Assembly: GCA_041687295.1 (NCBI GenBank)
Contig: JAWLCG010000061.1
Coordinates: forward strand, 1 to 18,086
Length of the DNA: 18,086 nt
From: JAWLCG01 sp041687295
GTDB taxonomy: Bacteria; Planctomycetota; Phycisphaerae; SM23-33; FEN-1343
Direction of reading: 5' to 3'
Positions 1 to 8,530 of this stretch are shown here, one piece after another. Below the pieces are notes generated by a model. It saw only the letters and a program-made list of their open reading frames with translations, ran no database searches and was not told the origin of the DNA. The translations under genes were made by a program, and so were the position numbers. How positions within the stretch are numbered: the stretch's first letter is position 1; each line of letters opens with the position of its first letter.

Positions 1-57
1 CCCTCCGGGGGGGGGGGAGGCCCTCTCTTCAGGCCCTGTGGGTGTTGAGCCCGATTC

Positions 58-3000
58 TTACACAGCAGCGGCCAGGCCGGCGGCGGCGAGCACATCCACG
101 AAGGGCTGGGTGAACTCGGGCGTGCGCTGGCTGGCGGTGGTCAGGCCGGGGATGGCGCGGGCCAGGCCGGTCTGGGCCTGGGGGGCCAGCAGGTCGGCCT
201 GCCAGGCGTCGAAGCGGCCCGGGCGGGCGGCCAGCTGATGGCTGGGCGAGGCCGACAGCACCGGCTGGCTGGCCGGGGCGGCCGACTCGACGGTCGGGGC
301 CGGGGCGGCCAGGACGGCATCGGCCGGGGCCGCCGCCGGGACGCCGTCGGCCCAGTTACCCAGCAGCGTGTTGAGGTCGCGGTCATCGACGCTGCCGTCG
401 CCGTTGAAGTCGCCCTGCGCCCAGGTCGCGCCGGCCAGGCCCCAGTTGCCCAGGACGATGTTGAGGTCGCGGTCATCGACCAGCCCGTCGCGGTTGGCAT
501 CGCCGGCCAGTTGCGGGGGCTGGATGACGCCCGAGCGGGTCACCTGGTAGTAGTAGGTGGCGTAGGTGCCGTCGATGTGGATCGTCCGCCCGCCGGTGAT
601 GGGCACCTGGGTGCTGGTCGGCACGCCGAAGACATCGACGACGTTGGCCTGGTTGATGTTGTTGTCCTTGAAGGTGATCGTCGCCTGCACCGGCTCGAGC
701 ATCAGCGGCTCGGTGCCGATCTCGATCAGCTCGGTGCCGGAGGCGTTGTAGACGGCGCCGTACTGCTTGTCCTGGGCCATGGCGGTGATCAGGATGTTGC
801 CGGACTGGGTCAGCGGCTTGTTGTCCAGGGCGGTGAAGATCAGGCTGACGAAGCCGGTCTGGACCGAGACGCTCACGCCGGGCAGGTCGTAGGTGCCGCC
901 GCCGGCGAAGCCGATGATGGCCTGGGTCTTCTGGGCGCCGACGCTGATGACGCGGTCGTCATAGTCCCACTTGAGCTGGCCGGTGTTGCTGGTGACGACC
1001 TTGTTCTGCTGGTCCCAGTACTGGCTCCAGTCCTGGGCGTAGGAGTGGGGCAGGTTCTCGCCGGCCTTGAAGGTGACGCGCCCGATGGCGAGGGTCTGGG
1101 TGGGGGTGGCCAGGTCGCCGATGAGGACCTTGTCGTCCCAGCCGCCGCCGGTGAAGTCCTGGCTGAGCACGTCGATGCCCTGGAACAGGTCGTCGGTGCT
1201 GACACGTCGGGCGGCGGTGATGCTGCCCTCGGTGATGTGGTTGTTGTAGATCGCGAAGCTCAGGGCCGGGAACTGCCCGATGTAGTGGGGCGTCTCGGTG
1301 ACGTACGCCCGCAGGCCCGGCCAGCCGTTGCCCATGTAGCTGCGCCCGCCAGCGAACTGGTAGCTGGCGTCCCAGCCCTGCAGGCCCATGCCGTAGAAGG
1401 CGAAGATGGGGGCGGCTTCGGCCTTCCACTGGTTGGGCGGCTTCTGGGTCCACTCGGTCATGACGAACGGCTTGTCCTCCACCTGATACATGCCGCTGGA
1501 AATGAAGCCGCTGCCGGGCAGACTCATGTGGGTGAAGTTGTTGACCGTGCCGGTGGTGATGTTGTGCCCGCCGTCGCCGCCGCCGACGTAGTTGTGGCGG
1601 GTGATGGCGTCCATGGCGTCGTCGGTCCAGGTGTTGGCCGGGTCGGCGGCCGGTCCGCCGGCACGCCAGGCGGTGCTCATGATGACGGCGTTGTAGCCGA
1701 TCGTACGGAGCCGCCCGTAGTAGGTCTCGTAGGTGTCGCGCTGCATCTCGGCCAGGAACCGGATGAAGTCGCCCATGCGGGCCTTCTCGTTGGGTGCGCC
1801 GAACGGGCCGTTGGCGTTCATCTCCCAGGCGGCGTACATCTTCATGGGCTGGGTGGCCGGGTCGGCCGTGACCGAGTCGGCCGCCCGCTTGCCGGCGCCC
1901 CAGGCGGCCGCCAGGTCGGCGTCGGTGGCGTAGGTGGCCGCCACCCAGTCGTGCCACATCTCCCGCAGCCGCTCGCGGTGGGCCGGGGCGTCGTTGCCGT
2001 GGACGAAGTTATGGCCCAGCGGATTGTGGAAGAAGACGCTGTCCTCGTTGCGGGCCTCCACGATCGCCAGGGCCGGGTCGTCAGCGTACCGCAGACCCGT
2101 GTAGGGGTTGACGTGGTTGAGCAGGAGGTTGGCGTACTCCCACTGGCTGTCCTGGTACTCCTGGATGAAGGTGGCGTAGCCGTAGGTGTCCAGGCCGGCC
2201 TTGCTGTTGAGCTCGTCGAACAGCGCGTCGGGCACCGTGCCGCCGAGGCTCTCCTTGGCGTCGTTGGGCAGGCGGTGGTGGTAGAACAGCGACCAGGTCA
2301 TGTAGATCCCGTTTTCCTTCAGGATCGCGAACCACTTGTCGAAGCGGTCCAGGTTGGCCGGGTTGAGGTAGTAGCCCGTCTCCCGGCTGCCCTGGAGCTG
2401 GCCGACCACGCCCTGGACGGGGTGCTGGCGGACCATGTTGATGCCGTGCTTGGCGTAGAACTGCGCCTGCTGGCGCATCGAGTCCTCCGTGGCGGTCTGG
2501 CCGGCGACGATGCCCCAGAACTTCACCGGCGTGCCGTCCGCGAAGACGAACTGGTCGGCCTGCTGGGTCAGGTGGCCGTGGATGCCCGCGTAGTCGTCCA
2601 GCAGGTAGCGCATGTCGATGATCGAGCTGGGCGAGAAGGCGTCCGGGCCGGCCTGCAGGGCGAACCACTCATCGGCGCCGGGGGTGGGCAGCTGGGTGCT
2701 GGGCGGCTGAACGCCCGTGGGCGCCCAGGGGTAGTTGACCAGGGCCATCACGTCGATGCCGCCGTGGACCTCTCTGTCGGTCAGGCCGGTCTGGCCGCCG
2801 AGCTGGACCTCGAGGGTGTACTCGCCGGGGGCCAGCTCGATCTGCCCGCCCTGGGCCCAGCCGATGTTGCGGATGTCGATGTTGGGCAGGGCGATGTTGA
2901 CGCTGCTGGAGACGGTGGCCATGTCCACGTTCGTCCAGGCCGACCAGACGCCCTGATCGTTCTGCACGCGCCAGTTGTAGTCGCCGCCGCCGTTGCCGTT

Positions 3001-4449
3001 GCGGAAGGGGTTGATCCGCAGCCACAGGTCGAACGTGCCGCCCTCCTCGATGACCAGCGAGTAGGTGCTGCTGGCCAGCTTGCCGGTGCCGGCGTAGTGG
3101 GCGACCCACTGGTTGCCCGAGAGCTGGTCGGTGCGGACGTTGGAGTACCAGCCATGGCGGTTGAAGGTGGTGCTGACGTAGTCCTCGCCCTCGATCCAGA
3201 GGGCCTCGGGGGCAGTCTCGCCCTCGACGTTCATCGGCAGGGTGGTGAAGCTGATCGTGTCGGCGCCCCAGGCGATGCCGCCGGCGTTCTCGGCGTAGAC
3301 GCGGTAGTAGTAGGTGCCGTTGGGCACCAGCTCGGTGGCGTTGGTGGCGAACAGGCCCAGGCCCTGCGTGCCGACCAGGACGTCGTGCTGCCAGTTGAGC
3401 GGATCGTCGCCGCCGTCGACGCTGCCGTAGACGATGTGCAGCTGCGGCAGGCTCAGCGGGTCGCCCACGTCGGTCACCCGGCCATTGAGCTGGGCGCTGG
3501 TGGGGGTGATGATCGAGGCGGTGAGGGTCTCGACGGCCGCCAGCGGGGCATTGGTGGTGGTGAAGCTGGTCGAGTTGCCCCAGGCGACGCCGCGCTCGTT
3601 CTGGGCGAAGACGGTGTAGTGGTAGGTCGTGTCGGCGTCCAGGCCCCGCAGCAGGTAGCTGAAGGCGCCCTCGGCGGCGTTGCCCAGGGGCACGACGTTG
3701 TCCCAGGCCGTCGGGTCGGTCCCGCCGTCGGCCGTGCCGTAGGCGACGAAGATGGCCGTCGTGCCGTCGCCGTCGTCGACCAGCGTGCCGTTGAGGCGGG
3801 CCTGGACGGTCCGCACCTCGGTCGCGCCGTCGACCTGGATCTGCGGGAACTGCGTGGAGCCGGCGACCAGCTCGGCGCGGATCAGGAAGTCGGAGCTGGA
3901 GCTGGGCAGGTTGAGCCCGTGGATGGCCAGGACGTTGTTGCCCACCACCAGCGGCAGCTCGCCGATGTCCAGGGCGAACGCCTCGGGCATCATCGCGTCG
4001 GCGTCGGCGCGGATGCCGGCGGCCTGGCTGTTCCAGGCGAGCGTCTCGGGGGCGTAGCTGCGGGCGACCTCGACGCCGTTGATGTAGGCGACGAAGCCGT
4101 CGTCGTACTGCATCATCAGCTGCACGCTGGTCAGGTCGTTCAGGGTGTCGACCGTGAAGGGCATGCGGATGTAGCAGGTGCCGTTCTTGGCGTACATCAC
4201 CGACTCGACGTCCAGGCCGATCAGGGCGTCGTAGTCCTCGCCGCGGTCGTAGCCGACCCCGCCGGTGCCGCTCAGCCAGGCGCTGTCGTCGAAGGCGGCG
4301 TTCTGCCAGCCGGCGGCGACGGTGCTGCTGGTGGGCACGTAGGCGCGGACGGGCGCGTCGGCCGCCAGCCAGGTCGTCGACGAGAGCATCAGACGCGGTT
4401 CGAGGGTCTCCAGAGCGGCGGGGGTCAGGGCGGACGGCGTGGTTTGCAT
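58..4449 (-). CDS. LEPR-XLL secreted multidomain glycoside hydrolase with C-terminal dockerin-like repeats
   Basis: A 1463-residue protein. Start chosen at ATG 4449, with GGAG at 4458-4461 eight bases upstream; the open frame runs 101 codons further, but that part is low-complexity and crosses the likely promoter. Residues 16-22 are LEPRLML, the LEPR-XLL motif at the start of large exported planctomycete proteins. Then come a beta-sandwich (about 25-195), two fibronectin-III-like repeats (about 205-300 and 305-405, each ending near FTT), a carbohydrate-binding-like beta domain (about 415-575) and a TIM-barrel-like catalytic region (about 610-1090). Candidate GH-A clan residues are N801-E802 (ARNEDS; acid/base) and E999 (FVMTEW; nucleophile). 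Two calcium-loop repeats at 1316-1337 and 1346-1370 resemble dockerin type I. An Ala/Pro-rich tail of about 90 residues follows, without a PEP-CTERM signal. The GH family and substrate cannot be named from sequence alone; polysaccharide hydrolysis outside the cytoplasm is inferred. Confidence 0.88.
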   Translation of the reverse strand: MQTTPSALTPAALETLEPRLMLSSTTWLAADAPVRAYVPTSSTVAAGWQNAAFDDSAWLSGTGGVGYDRGEDYDALIGLDVESVMYAKNGTCYIRMPFTVDTLNDLTSVQLMMQYDDGFVAYINGVEVARSYAPETLAWNSQAAGIRADADAMMPEAFALDIGELPLVVGNNVLAIHGLNLPSSSSDFLIRAELVAGSTQFPQIQVDGATEVRTVQARLNGTLVDDGDGTTAIFVAYGTADGGTDPTAWDNVVPLGNAAEGAFSYLLRGLDADTTYHYTVFAQNERGVAWGNSTSFTTTNAPLAAVETLTASIITPTSAQLNGRVTDVGDPLSLPQLHIVYGSVDGGDDPLNWQHDVLVGTQGLGLFATNATELVPNGTYYYRVYAENAGGIAWGADTISFTTLPMNVEGETAPEALWIEGEDYVSTTFNRHGWYSNVRTDQLSGNQWVAHYAGTGKLASSTYSLVIEEGGTFDLWLRINPFRNGNGGGDYNWRVQNDQGVWSAWTNVDMATVSSSVNIALPNIDIRNIGWAQGGQIELAPGEYTLEVQLGGQTGLTDREVHGGIDVMALVNYPWAPTGVQPPSTQLPTPGADEWFALQAGPDAFSPSSIIDMRYLLDDYAGIHGHLTQQADQFVFADGTPVKFWGIVAGQTATEDSMRQQAQFYAKHGINMVRQHPVQGVVGQLQGSRETGYYLNPANLDRFDKWFAILKENGIYMTWSLFYHHRLPNDAKESLGGTVPDALFDELNSKAGLDTYGYATFIQEYQDSQWEYANLLLNHVNPYTGLRYADDPALAIVEARNEDSVFFHNPLGHNFVHGNDAPAHRERLREMWHDWVAATYATDADLAAAWGAGKRAADSVTADPATQPMKMYAAWEMNANGPFGAPNEKARMGDFIRFLAEMQRDTYETYYGRLRTIGYNAVIMSTAWRAGGPAADPANTWTDDAMDAITRHNYVGGGDGGHNITTGTVNNFTHMSLPGSGFISSGMYQVEDKPFVMTEWTQKPPNQWKAEAAPIFAFYGMGLQGWDASYQFAGGRSYMGNGWPGLRAYVTETPHYIGQFPALSFAIYNNHITEGSITAARRVSTDDLFQGIDVLSQDFTGGGWDDKVLIGDLATPTQTLAIGRVTFKAGENLPHSYAQDWSQYWDQQNKVVTSNTGQLKWDYDDRVISVGAQKTQAIIGFAGGGTYDLPGVSVSVQTGFVSLIFTALDNKPLTQSGNILITAMAQDKQYGAVYNASGTELIEIGTEPLMLEPVQATITFKDNNINQANVVDVFGVPTSTQVPITGGRTIHIDGTYATYYYQVTRSGVIQPPQLAGDANRDGLVDDRDLNIVLGNWGLAGATWAQGDFNGDGSVDDRDLNTLLGNWADGVPAAAPADAVLAAPAPTVESAAPASQPVLSASPSHQLAARPGRFDAWQADLLAPQAQTGLARAIPGLTTASQRTPEFTQPFVDVLAAAGLAAAV

Positions 4450-4844
4450 AGCAGTTACTCCAACTAGCGTCCCCCCACTAGAGAGAGCGGCGGGGGGGCC
4501 TCCCGAGGGCCTCGGTTCGCCTTTTTGCGGGTCACTCCGTGGTGACAAAGGTCGAACTTCGAATATACCCGGTGCGGGCGAAAACGACAAGTTCCTTTCC
4601 GGGCGGGCACCCGGGCAAATGGGGCCCGGGGCCGCCCTGTACCGGTCAGGGGGTCTGGGCAAGGCAAAAAGGGGCACCAGGGCTTGTATGGGGGGACGGC
4701 GAATCGGTAGCATGACCTTCGCGAGGCACAAAAGGAGGGCCCACCCGCCCACGCGCGTCGCCTTGCAGTGCCGCCCCCGGCGGCCAGCCGCTCTCTCGGC
4801 TGGAGGAGCAGAACCGTCCGCGACGCGCCCTCGCCCCAGGTGCC
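4450..4844. other. divergent intergenic region with two leaders
   Basis: This 395-bp gap separates two divergent genes. It holds the minus-strand promoter at 4562-4590 and runs of C and G. A perfect 7-bp hairpin, CCAGCCG-CTCTCT-CGGCTGG, lies at 4784-4803, and its 3' end overlaps a GGAGGAG (4802-4808) that has no start codon at a usable distance. A weak plus-strand promoter candidate is TTGTAT (4684-4689) and TAGCAT (4708-4713), spacer 18. No RNA gene or small gene was recognised. Confidence 0.5.
4562..4590 (-). promoter_or_regulatory. sigma70-type promoter of the LEPR-XLL gene
   Basis: On the minus strand a -35 box TTGTCG (4590-4585, 4/6 of consensus) and a -10 box TATATT (4567-4562, 5/6) are separated by exactly 17 bases. 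An AT-rich -10 stands out in this GC-rich DNA. Transcription would start near 4555, giving a leader of about 105 bases. The leader holds short hairpins (GTCAC/GTGAC at 4531-4546 and a CCGAG/CTCGG stem near 4504-4516) and ends in the GGAG ribosome site. Confidence 0.5.
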
Positions 4845-5693
4845 ATGCTCAAGAACACCTTCTGCCACATGCCCGGCGTCGGGCCCAAGCTGGAGCGCCG
4901 GCTCTGGGAGGCCGGCTGCTGCGACTGGCCCGCCCTGCGCCGGGCCGAGCTGCCGCTGCCCCCGGCCCGCTGCCAGACGCTCTGCCGCCAGGCCGACCAC
5001 AGCGCCGCCCGCCTGGCCGACGGCGACGCCCGCTGGTTCCTGGGCAAGCTGCCCGCCGCCGAGCACTGGCGGGTCTTCGGCGAGTTCCGCCACCAGGCCG
5101 CCTACATCGACATCGAGACCACCGGCCTGGGCTCACCCGGCGACCACATCACCACCATCGCCCTCTACGACGGGCGCACCGTCCGCACCTACGTCCATGG
5201 CCGCAACCTCGACCAGTTCGCCGCCGATGTCGCCGCCTGCCGCCTGCTGATCACCTACAACGGCAAGTGCTTCGACCTGCCCTTCCTCCGCAGCCAGCTC
5301 GGCGTGCCGCTCGACCAGGCCCACATCGACCTGCGCTACGTGCTGGCCAGCCTGGGCTACCGTGGCGGGCTCAAGGGCTGTGAGCGCCAGCTCGGCATCG
5401 ACCGCCAGGACCTCGCCGACCTCGACGGCTACTTCGCCGTGCTGCTCTGGCAGGACTACATCCAGGCCGGCAACCCGGCCGCCCTGGACACGCTGCTGGC
5501 CTACAACATCCTCGACGTGGTCAACCTGGCCACGCTCATGCCGCTGGCCTACAACCTCAAGCTGGCCGGCACGCCCTTCGTCGCCAGCCATCAGCTGCCC
5601 GTGCCCGCCCCGCCCGAGCTGCCCATCGAGCCCGACCTGGACACCATCGAACGCCTCCGCCGCGACCACGCCTGGCGCTTCTACGGCCGGTAG
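4845..5693 (+). CDS. RNase H-like DEDD-type nuclease (YprB / RNase_H_2 type) with N-terminal HhH
   Basis: A 282-residue protein. Residues 7-31 (HMPGVGPKLERRLWEAG and on) form a helix-hairpin-helix-like segment, often a DNA-contact element. A ribonuclease H-like exonuclease fold covers about 84-235. The acidic residues are D89 and E91 (YIDIETTGL), D144 (TYNGKCFDLPF) and D224 (YNILDVVNL), with H160/D162 between. These match the motifs of the RNase_H_2 family, which includes Bacillus YprB. The role is probably 3'-5' exonuclease or structure-directed nuclease action on nucleic acid; the substrate is unknown. The ribosome site is weak (AGG at 4838-4840, four bases before ATG), so the start is less certain than the frame. 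It stands alone, with the next gene about 320 bases away. Confidence 0.8.
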   Translation: MLKNTFCHMPGVGPKLERRLWEAGCCDWPALRRAELPLPPARCQTLCRQADHSAARLADGDARWFLGKLPAAEHWRVFGEFRHQAAYIDIETTGLGSPGDHITTIALYDGRTVRTYVHGRNLDQFAADVAACRLLITYNGKCFDLPFLRSQLGVPLDQAHIDLRYVLASLGYRGGLKGCERQLGIDRQDLADLDGYFAVLLWQDYIQAGNPAALDTLLAYNILDVVNLATLMPLAYNLKLAGTPFVASHQLPVPAPPELPIEPDLDTIERLRRDHAWRFYGR

Positions 5694-5699
5694 GGGCGG

Positions 5700-5727
5700 A
5701 CGTCACCGCGTCACTGCGTCACTGCGA
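5700..5727. repeat. GCGTCACT octamer direct repeat
   Basis: Consecutive 8-base units read CGTCACC, GCGTCACT, GCGTCACT, GCG. They start seven bases after the nuclease stop codon. The same unit recurs in tandem and inverted form at 12047-12116, so this is a dispersed family and not chance. No function is known to me. Confidence 0.6.
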
Positions 5728-5778
5728 CGGTTCGGAGCTTCCGGGCGCCCTGTCTGTGGACGATTTCCCTTCTCCAAG

Positions 5779-5823
5779 CCCACGGATGGAGCGGCGAGCG
5801 AAGCGAGTGGCGCAATCCGTGGG
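5779..5823. repeat. CCCACGGAT/ATCCGTGGG hairpin repeat, long form
   Basis: A symmetric 45-nt hairpin: 21 left bases (5779-5799), loop GAA (5800-5802), 21 right bases (5803-5823), with no bulge. The outer nine pairs are perfect. Near the tip the order is C-G, G-C, a tandem A.G/G.A mismatch, then C-G. The tip is GC-GAA-GC, known as an unusually stable DNA mini-hairpin. A shorter relative sits at 10182-10212 with the same outer arms and flanks (CCAAG before, GGTC after). Confidence 0.7.
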
Positions 5824-5996
5824 GGTCGGGGTGGGGCTGTCCCCCGAAGTCCCCCCGTCCGCCCGCTGGCGCGGTCCATCCGCGGACCGGCGGCCCGAAA
5901 TTCGCCCTGCATCCCCTGTTGGCGCCTAGAATAGGGGGTGGCCACTTTCGTGGAGCGCCCCCCGTGCGCAGCCGGGGCGCCTCGATGGCCCGAATC

Positions 5997-6002
5997 AGGA
6001 GG
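5997..6002 (+). promoter_or_regulatory. ribosome binding site deciding the GT4 start
   Basis: AGGAGG lies ten bases before ATG 6013. This supports starting the glycosyltransferase at MTQRN and not at the in-frame ATG 5938, whose product would begin with 25 residues unlike a glycosyltransferase. Confidence 0.7.
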
Positions 6003-6012
6003 ACAACACCGC

Positions 6013-8346
6013 ATGACGCAACGCAACATCCCCAACCATGTGCAGACGATCGCCCTGGTCGGCTCGTACGTGCCGCGCCAGTGCGGCATCGCGACGTTTA
6101 CCAAGGATCTCCGCGACGCCCTGGCCGACGAGATCGGGCCGGGCCAGACGACGGTCCTGGCCATGGACGACGGCGTCGACCGCTACGCCTACCCCGACGA
6201 GGTGCGCTTCCAGATCCCCGCCCAGCAGCGCACCGACTACGCGACGGCCGCCGAGCTGCTCAACATCAACCAGGTGGACGCCGCCATCGTCCAGCACGAG
6301 TTCGGCATCTTCGGCGGCACCGACGGCAGCTACGTCCTGGACCTGATGCGCCGCCTCCGCATGCCGATCCTGACCACGCTGCACACGGTCCTGACCGACC
6401 CGACGCCCGGCCAGCGGGCCGTCCTGTTCGACCTGGGCCGGCTCAGCGACCGCCTGATCGTCATGAGCCGCACCGCCGAGGGCATCCTGCAGGAGGAGTA
6501 CGGCGTGCCGGCCGAGCGGATCGCCTGCATCCCCCACGGCATCCCGGACGTGCCCTTCACCGACCCGGTCTTCTTCAAGGACCAGTTCGGCTGGGAGGGC
6601 CGAACCGTCCTGCTGACCTTCGGGCTGCTCTCGCCCGGCAAGGGCATCGAGACGGTCCTGGAGGCCCTGCCGGCCATCGTGGAGAACCACCCCGAGGTGC
6701 TCTACGTCGTGCTGGGAGCCACGCACCCCAACGTCCTGCGCCACGAGGGCCAGGCCTACCGCCACCACCTCGAGCGGCTCGTCGAGCGGCGGGGCCTGCG
6801 CGACCACGTGGCCTTCCACAACCGCTACGTCAGCACCGAGGAACTCTGCCGCTACATCGGCTCGGCCGACCTCTACGTCACGCCGTACCCCAACCTCGCG
6901 CAGATCAGCTCGGGCACGCTGGCCTACGCGGCCGGCATGGGCAAGGCGGTGGTCTCGACGCCGTACTGGCACGCCCGCGAGCTGCTCGCCGACGGGCGGG
7001 GCCGACTGTTCGAGCCCGGCGACGCCGCCGGCCTGGCCCAGACCGTCAACGACCTGCTCGAGGATCCCCTCGCCCTGCAGGAGCTCCGCAAACGCGCCTA
7101 CCTGCAGGGGCGCGGCATGGTCTGGAAGGAGGTCGCCCGCCAGTACCTCGACCTCGCCCGCCAGGTCGTCGCCCAGCGCGTCCACACGCCGCGGACGATC
7201 CGCCCCTTCCAGGCCCAGGCCGCCGAGGCCTCCAGCCTGCCCGACCTGGACCTGGCCCACCTGCGCCGCCTGACCGACGACACCGGCATCCTCCAGCACG
7301 CCATCTACGCCGTGCCCGACCGCTTCCACGGCTACTGCGTCGACGACAACGCCCGCGCCCTCGTCGCCGCCCTGATGTGCTACGACCTCACCCAGGACCG
7401 CTCGGTGCTGCCGTTGGCGGATGTGTACCTGGCCTTTCTGCACCACGCGTTCAACCCCGAGAACCGCCGCTTCCGCAACTTCATGACCTTCGACCGCCAA
7501 TGGCTCGAGGAGGCCGGCAGCGAGGACGTCCATGGCCGGGCGCTCTGGTCGCTGGGCATCGCGGTGGCGCTGGCGCCCAACGAGGCGATCCTGTCGTTCT
7601 CGACCAGGCTGTTCAGTCGGGCGCTGGAGACGGCCGAGACCCTCGGGTCGCCGCGGGCGTGGGCGTTTTCGCTGGTGGGCGTCCACGCCTACCTGCAGCG
7701 GTTCGCCGGCGACACGGCCGTGCGGCGCGTCCGCGACGAGCTGGCCGGCCGACTCGAGGGGCTGTTCCGCGACAACTGCGGCGACAGTTGGCCCTGGTGC
7801 GAGGACCTGGTGACCTACGACAACGCCAAGCTCGCCCACGCGATGATCCTCTGCGGCCAATCGCTGCCGGACGAGGGCATGCTGGCGCGGGGGCTGGAGG
7901 TGCTGGAGTGGCTCATCGCCCTGCAACTGGACGCCCAGGGTAACGTCAGCCTGATCGGCAACCAGGGCTGGCTGGGGCGCGACGGCCAGCGGGCGCGGTT
8001 CGACCAGCAGCCCATCGAGGCGATGGCCCTGGTCGAGGCCTGCGGGGCCGCCTGGCGGGCGACGGGCGAGGAGGTCTGGCTGCGGCGGGCCGGGTGGATG
8101 CTCGGCTGGTTCCTCGGCGCCAACGACACCCAGTCGGTCCTGTACGACTACCACACCGGCGGATGCCGCGATGGGCTCCATGCCGACGGGCCGAATCTCA
8201 ACCAGGGGGCGGAATCTACCTTGGCCTGGCTCATCAGTCTTCTTAGTATAATGGGGTTGAACCGAGCCGCGGGCCTGGAGGCCAGCGAGGCGCAGACCCG
8301 CTCGGCCCAGCCGGCTGGGCGGACGGCGTCGGCCCCGGTCCCCTGA
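6013..8346 (+). CDS. GT4 glycosyltransferase fused to a six-hairpin-glycosidase-like helical domain
   Basis: A 777-residue protein. Residues 10-390 form a GT-B glycosyltransferase of GT4 type: N-terminal loop GSYVPRQCGIATFTKDL (17-33), VQHEFGIFGG (93-102), HGIPD (175-179), donor-domain motif LLTFGLLSPGKGIETVLEAL (200-219) and SGTLAYAAGMGKAVVSTPYW (300-319). Residues about 410-750 form an all-helical domain with conserved aromatic and acidic patches: FHGYCVDDNARAL (438-450), GDSWPWCEDLVTYDNAKLAHA (590-610), QPIEAMALVEAC (666-677) and NLNQGAESTLAWL (729-741). This resembles the (alpha/alpha)6 glycosidase superfamily. It probably builds a cytoplasmic oligosaccharide or glycoside from a nucleotide sugar; donor and acceptor are unknown. 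No signal peptide is seen. The 27 residues after MGLN look unconserved. The GH130 gene follows at 188 bases and is probably its partner. Confidence 0.85.
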   Translation: MTQRNIPNHVQTIALVGSYVPRQCGIATFTKDLRDALADEIGPGQTTVLAMDDGVDRYAYPDEVRFQIPAQQRTDYATAAELLNINQVDAAIVQHEFGIFGGTDGSYVLDLMRRLRMPILTTLHTVLTDPTPGQRAVLFDLGRLSDRLIVMSRTAEGILQEEYGVPAERIACIPHGIPDVPFTDPVFFKDQFGWEGRTVLLTFGLLSPGKGIETVLEALPAIVENHPEVLYVVLGATHPNVLRHEGQAYRHHLERLVERRGLRDHVAFHNRYVSTEELCRYIGSADLYVTPYPNLAQISSGTLAYAAGMGKAVVSTPYWHARELLADGRGRLFEPGDAAGLAQTVNDLLEDPLALQELRKRAYLQGRGMVWKEVARQYLDLARQVVAQRVHTPRTIRPFQAQAAEASSLPDLDLAHLRRLTDDTGILQHAIYAVPDRFHGYCVDDNARALVAALMCYDLTQDRSVLPLADVYLAFLHHAFNPENRRFRNFMTFDRQWLEEAGSEDVHGRALWSLGIAVALAPNEAILSFSTRLFSRALETAETLGSPRAWAFSLVGVHAYLQRFAGDTAVRRVRDELAGRLEGLFRDNCGDSWPWCEDLVTYDNAKLAHAMILCGQSLPDEGMLARGLEVLEWLIALQLDAQGNVSLIGNQGWLGRDGQRARFDQQPIEAMALVEACGAAWRATGEEVWLRRAGWMLGWFLGANDTQSVLYDYHTGGCRDGLHADGPNLNQGAESTLAWLISLLSIMGLNRAAGLEASEAQTRSAQPAGRTASAPVP
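8247..8252 (+). promoter_or_regulatory. candidate -10 box inside the end of the GT4 gene
   Basis: A perfect TATAAT occurs within the last hundred coding bases of the GT4 gene, in DNA where such a string is rare. The best -35 candidate, TTGGCC at 8221-8226, is 20 bases away, which is too far for a strong promoter. It could give the GH130 gene its own transcript with a leader of about 280 bases. Confidence 0.25.
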
Positions 8347-8374
8347 CGGGCCAGGCGTCCCCGAAAGGGCGTCG

Positions 8375-8409
8375 CCGCCGCGGGGCCCCGTCGTAACGGG
8401 CCCCGGCGG
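8375..8409 (+). terminator. GC-rich hairpin between GT4 and GH130
   Basis: After the GT4 stop, 8382-8388 (GGGGCCC) pairs with 8398-8404 (GGGCCCC) around a 9-base loop. Five more pairs form beyond a 2-base bulge (8375-8379 with 8405-8409). A small CCC-GAAA-GGG hairpin precedes it near 8360-8370. No T-run follows, so this may be an attenuator, an RNA-stabilising stem or a weak terminator. Confidence 0.3.
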
Positions 8410-8522
8410 GCCGGGAAGCGGTAAACCCTGCCCGCGGGTCGGCCGATGACAGTAGTATGAGCCATCGAGACGCCCTCAACACGGTCATTCCACCCCTGCA
8501 GTGCCCCTGCACGCTCGTGCCC

Positions 8523-8530
8523 GGAGGTGA
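8523..8530 (+). promoter_or_regulatory. ribosome binding site deciding the GH130 GTG start
   Basis: GGAGGTGA ends four bases before the GTG at 8535 (GGAGG core seven bases away). The upstream in-frame ATG at 8457 has no comparable site, and its extra 26 residues do not look like a GH130 N-terminus. Confidence 0.75.

Larger units (their letters stand above)
5694..6012. other. intergenic region with two repeat elements
   Basis: This 319-bp gap holds an octamer repeat right after the upstream stop (5700-5727), a 45-nt hairpin repeat (5779-5823), and a C- and G-rich stretch with a small GGGG-CTGT-CCCC stem near 5833-5844. A TAGAAT box at 5927-5932 could be a -10, but no convincing -35 lies at the right distance. 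The last bases carry the ribosome site of the glycosyltransferase. Confidence 0.5.

Noticed and set aside
1..57. terminator for the LEPR-XLL gene
   Set aside because: An 11-base G-run (7-17) flanked by CCTCC and GGAGG and a direct AGGCCCT repeat are present, but no convincing hairpin with a T-run on the minus strand.
238..4467. 1409-codon open frame on the plus strand
   Set aside because: Antisense to the well-supported LEPR-XLL gene. Its Gly/Val/Asp/Arg-rich product has no domain-like order and arises from GC-biased codon positions.
4450..4752. 101-codon N-terminal extension of the LEPR-XLL protein
   Set aside because: It would run through the promoter and leader. LEPR-XLL is normally near the N-terminus, and the ATG at 4449 has a good ribosome site.
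5995..8181. 728-codon minus-strand open frame
   Set aside because: Lies opposite the GT4 gene, whose motifs are clear. The composition is typical of an antisense shadow.
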